NCBI GenBank assembly: GCA_026913215.1
Contig: JAPTYK010000001.1
Coordinates: 744,001-808,000 of the forward strand
Direction of reading: 5' to 3'
Length of the DNA stretch: 64,000 bases
From: Streptomyces diastatochromogenes
GTDB lineage: Bacteria; Actinomycetota; Actinomycetes; Streptomycetales; Streptomycetaceae
Below, in pieces: positions 62,001 to 64,000 of this stretch; the first letter of the stretch is position 1; each line of letters opens with the position of its first letter. The position numbers and the translations under genes are program-made. The notes under the pieces were generated by a model. The model was not told where the DNA came from. It made no database searches and saw only the letters and a list, made by a program, of their open reading frames with translations.

Positions 62001-62999
62001 GTGGTGAGGGATTCGAAGGCGCTGCCTGCGTTGATTCGGCGCCGGTACCGTGAGGGCGCCAGTATCGCCGTGGTGGCCAGGGAGCTGGGGGTGTCGAAGG
62101 GCACCGTCCAGCGGCACGTGCCCGCTCAGGAACGGCGCGATGCGGCGGCCGCCGCTCGGCAGCGGCACCAGAACCGAGCTGAGCAACCGTACGAGAAGGC
62201 TCTGCGTGCCCAGGTCGTGCGTCTCTACCGGTCGGGGATGCCGCAGCAGCGTGTTGCGGCCACGCTCAAGATCTCGGTCCAGGCGGTGACCGCACGGCTT
62301 GACCCGTCCCAGCGCCGCTCGCGGCAGGAAGCGGCACGGCTTGCTGTCCGGCAGCAGGGTGAGCTTCTGCCGCAGGACGAGATCATCGCCCGGTACCTGG
62401 AGGGTGCCACCATCGCCGAGCTCGGACAGCTCTATCAGGTTCACCCCTCCACGGTCCGCCGCCGGATCCCCGGCAATCTGATCCGCCCCCGTGGCCAAAC
62501 CCCGAAACCCCGGCCCCGGCCCCGGCGGATGCTTGCGGACGAGGAGATCCGCCGCCGCTACCGGGCCGGGGAGAGCTCCTATGCGCTCGCGCGCGAGTTC
62601 GGCGTATCGCCCCACACCATCCGGGCACGGATCCCCGACGCCGACTGGCGCGGCCGCCCGGCCAGGAAAGTCCCGCCCCCGCCACCCCGTCCCCTGAAGC
62701 CGAGGACGGCACGCAACCGGATGACGCTGCCGATCCCGGACGAGGAGATCCTCGCCCGCTACCGGAGCGGGCGTTCCGCATCGGCCATCGCCCGCGAGCT
62801 CGGCGTGGACTGCAGGACGATCCTGCGCCGCATTCCCCAAGCCGAACGGCGCACCCATCTCCAGGCCCTGCAGCTGAACCGGCCGGCCCCCGGCATCGAT
62901 GCGGCATCCATCCAGGCTCTGCGATCCCGGGGCCTGACCTGGGTCGCGATCGCCGCCGAAGTCGGCCTGTCAGTGAAAACGGTCCGTGCCCGCGGGTGA
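62001..62999 (+). CDS. Protein of six tandem helix-turn-helix units, 332 aa
   Basis: Six copies of a resolvase/IS30-like helix-turn-helix follow one another: RRRYREGASIAVVARELGVS (near 12), VRLYRSGMPQQRVAATLKIS (70), IARYLEGATIAELGQLYQVH (125), IRRRYRAGESSYALAREFGV (178), LARYRSGRSASAIARELGVD (250) and IQALRSRGLTWVAIAAEVGL (300). Each ends with TVRxR-type recognition helices and RIP. Linkers are Arg/Pro-rich. There is no catalytic domain, so it should bind a long DNA stretch, perhaps like an architectural protein or transposition regulator. GTG 62001 (or 62004) follows a GGGAGGGAGG site. Truncated IS110 DNA lies just downstream. Confidence 0.75.
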   Translation: MVRDSKALPALIRRRYREGASIAVVARELGVSKGTVQRHVPAQERRDAAAAARQRHQNRAEQPYEKALRAQVVRLYRSGMPQQRVAATLKISVQAVTARLDPSQRRSRQEAARLAVRQQGELLPQDEIIARYLEGATIAELGQLYQVHPSTVRRRIPGNLIRPRGQTPKPRPRPRRMLADEEIRRRYRAGESSYALAREFGVSPHTIRARIPDADWRGRPARKVPPPPPRPLKPRTARNRMTLPIPDEEILARYRSGRSASAIARELGVDCRTILRRIPQAERRTHLQALQLNRPAPGIDAASIQALRSRGLTWVAIAAEVGLSVKTVRARG

Positions 63000-63132
63000 A
63001 ACGGTCCTGGAGCCGTATCAAGCTCGGCCAGCTGCGCGGCTTCGCCTGAGCGGGAAGAGCTTTCCGTAACGTGGATGTGGCGGCTCGGTGCCGTGGCAAG
63101 GCCGGACGAACGCGTGATGGAGGGGCTGGCAC

Positions 63133-63243
63133 GTGATAGACACCGGCGGCATCGACGTCTTCCTCGGCCTGGACGTCGGCAAGGGCAAGCACCACGCCAC
63201 TGCCGTCACCCCGGCCGGGAAGGAGGCGTTCGACAAGCGGATC
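63133..63243 (+). pseudogene. Truncated IS110-family transposase N-terminus
   Basis: GTG 63133 starts VIDTGGIDVFLGLDVGKGKH and continues HATAVTPAGKEAFDKRI. The GLDVGKxxHxA motif carries the first Asp of the DEDD catalytic set of IS110 transposases. Only about 36 of the roughly 400 residues are left; after that the sequence matches an unrelated surface-protein end. The element is therefore dead. Confidence 0.75.
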
Positions 63244-63245
63244 AG

Positions 63246-63539
63246 CTTCGTGGCCACGACAGGCTGCCCCTGGCGGCGGCTGCCGTCAGGGCCGACAGCG
63301 ACCCCGCCACCATCCCTCCCTCCCTGCCGGACGACGCCGGCCCGGTCGGCTTCCCCGCGAACACCGGACCCAGCATTATCGGCCTGCTTATCGGCGGGGC
63401 AGCCCTCCTGGCCGGCGGGGTCGCAACTTTCCGCTTCTCCTGCCTCCGCATGACGAGGGGCGGCGCACAGAGGGCCGCCGGTACCGGCGGGCAATGGATG
63501 CCGCCCCAGCAGCAACTGCCCCAAGCCCGACCGAAGTGA
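63246..63539 (+). pseudogene. C-terminal end of a sortase-anchored surface protein
   Basis: The frame reads SDPATIPPSLPDDAGPVGF and then PANTG followed by a hydrophobic segment (IIGLLIGGAALLAGGVATFR) and a basic tail, the layout of a sortase sorting signal (FPANTG). The N-terminal part of the gene is missing, replaced by the IS110 fragment. The stop is at 63537-63539 and a perfect terminator follows, so the 3' end of the original gene is intact. Confidence 0.6.
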
Positions 63540-63572
63540 AAGGCCCCGAGAACCGGCAGTTCTCGGGGCCTT
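63540..63572 (+). terminator. Perfect 14-bp-stem terminator
   Basis: AAGGCCCCGAGAAC and its complement flank the loop CGGCA, directly after the stop of the surface-protein remnant, and are followed by TCGG. A strong terminator. Confidence 0.8.
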
Positions 63573-63739
63573 CGGCATGCTCGACAGCGAGACCTGCAGT
63601 GCCGCAGCAGGAGGCAGGGCGCGCGGTGGTGTTCGGCACGGCCGAGTACACGCCCCCCGGGGGGCAAAACGGCAACAGCCCCCTGAGGTGTGCGTGTGAG
63701 GGGTGCTGGTCGATGCGGTGTTCTCAGCCGTGCGGGGGG

Positions 63740-63766
63740 GAAGGTCTTCACGGGGTGAAGACCTTC
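63740..63766 (-). terminator. Hairpin at the end of the rightmost gene
   Basis: GAAGGTCTTCAC and its exact complement flank GGG. The stem overlaps the last five codons and the stop codon of the minus-strand gene ending at 63748, an economical terminator. Confidence 0.65.
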
Positions 63767-64000
63767 ACGGAGTCGTCTGCCCCGTCGTTTCGGTTGATGC
63801 CGATGAAGAAGTCGCTCCCGATGTGGGTAATGTCTTCGATCTCGTCGAGCAGGTCTCTGCCTGGAATGCCGATATCGCTCTCCACGTCACCTCCGGACCA
63901 GTTGTACTGGTACACCCAGTTCCACCCGGTCACGGGCGTCGAGCTGTTGATGGACTTGGTGTTCCAGATGTAGTTCTCGGAGCAGTCAGTGCCCTGGTCG
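63748..64000 (-). CDS. C-terminal part of an unidentified protein
   Basis: The frame is open from the right edge and stops at 63748. It reads DCSENYIWNTKSINSSTPVT, GWNWVYQYNWSGGDVESDIG and IEDITHIGSDFFIGINRNDG. The many Trp, Tyr and Asn residues and the GxNxN pattern resemble a secreted beta-rich protein, but 83 residues are too few to name it. It is less GC-rich than its neighbours (Asp/Asn/Ile-rich), hinting at separate acquisition. The start lies outside the window. Confidence 0.55.
   Translation of the reverse strand, partial: DQGTDCSENYIWNTKSINSSTPVTGWNWVYQYNWSGGDVESDIGIPGRDLLDEIEDITHIGSDFFIGINRNDGADDSVKVFTP

Overview
The window is very GC-rich DNA with strongly GC-biased third codon positions, and its gene content (DUF317 proteins, SCO6880-type conjugation protein, DUF4913, DUF5655, Rhs/DUF6531 toxin, LAxTG-type sortase substrate) points to Streptomyces or a close actinomycete. 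I read it as most of an integrative or plasmid-borne type IV conjugation element (about 1.6-48.3 kb), followed by an accessory chromosomal or plasmid arm (48.6-64 kb). I see no integrase, replication initiator or tRNA gene, so the element's ends and mode of maintenance are not settled here.

Layout. 1-1.0 kb: the tail of one gene and a broken lipoprotein gene. 1.6-16.8 kb, all on the minus strand: DUF317 proteins, a HEPN-like protein, a sortase-anchored SpaA-like protein, an MFS/ATP-grasp fusion, a double winged-helix HxlR-type regulator, a run of small helical proteins, a RelE-like toxin, a DUF4913 protein and a DNA methyltransferase. 16.9 kb: a 73-bp interrupted palindrome that encloses a good promoter and separates the two transcription arms. 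17.2-25.9 kb, plus strand: the mating apparatus (cell-wall hydrolase, VirB2-like and anchored accessory proteins, VirB6-like channel, SCO6880-like protein, VirB4-like ATPase) and a ParB-like protein. 25.9-40.9 kb: a dense run of unrecognised, mutually related small genes, plus a second MFS transporter and a relaxase-like protein without its histidine motif. 41-48.3 kb: the VirD4/TraG coupling ATPase, a winged-helix protein, a C5 cytosine methyltransferase, a duplicated DnaB-N protein and a fused DUF317 protein. 48.6-64 kb: a DUF5655 nuclease-like protein, a PIN protein, a large Rhs nuclease toxin with a possible immunity gene, an ACT-like protein, an HNH-nuclease remnant, an ankyrin/HEAT protein, a six-HTH protein and an IS110 remnant.

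The mating genes together would build a cell-wall-spanning channel, with the hydrolase opening peptidoglycan, VirB4 and the coupling ATPase providing energy and DNA delivery, and ParB-like and winged-helix proteins as candidate regulators. The two methyltransferases have no visible restriction partner and may protect or mark the element. The most novel part is the 26-48 kb array, in which three or four protein folds (a roughly 80-residue alpha/beta domain, an LPGxWT domain, DUF317 and small helical bundles) are repeated and shuffled across about twenty adjacent, often translationally coupled genes.

Two global oddities matter when using this annotation. First, about 25 genes are interrupted by single-base frameshifts, many in C/G runs, while the reading on either side is clearly one protein; I think most are sequencing errors, but this cannot be proven from one sequence. 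Second, many genes with their own Shine-Dalgarno site start at TTG, CTG or even ATC, whereas genes that overlap the previous stop mostly start at ATG or GTG.
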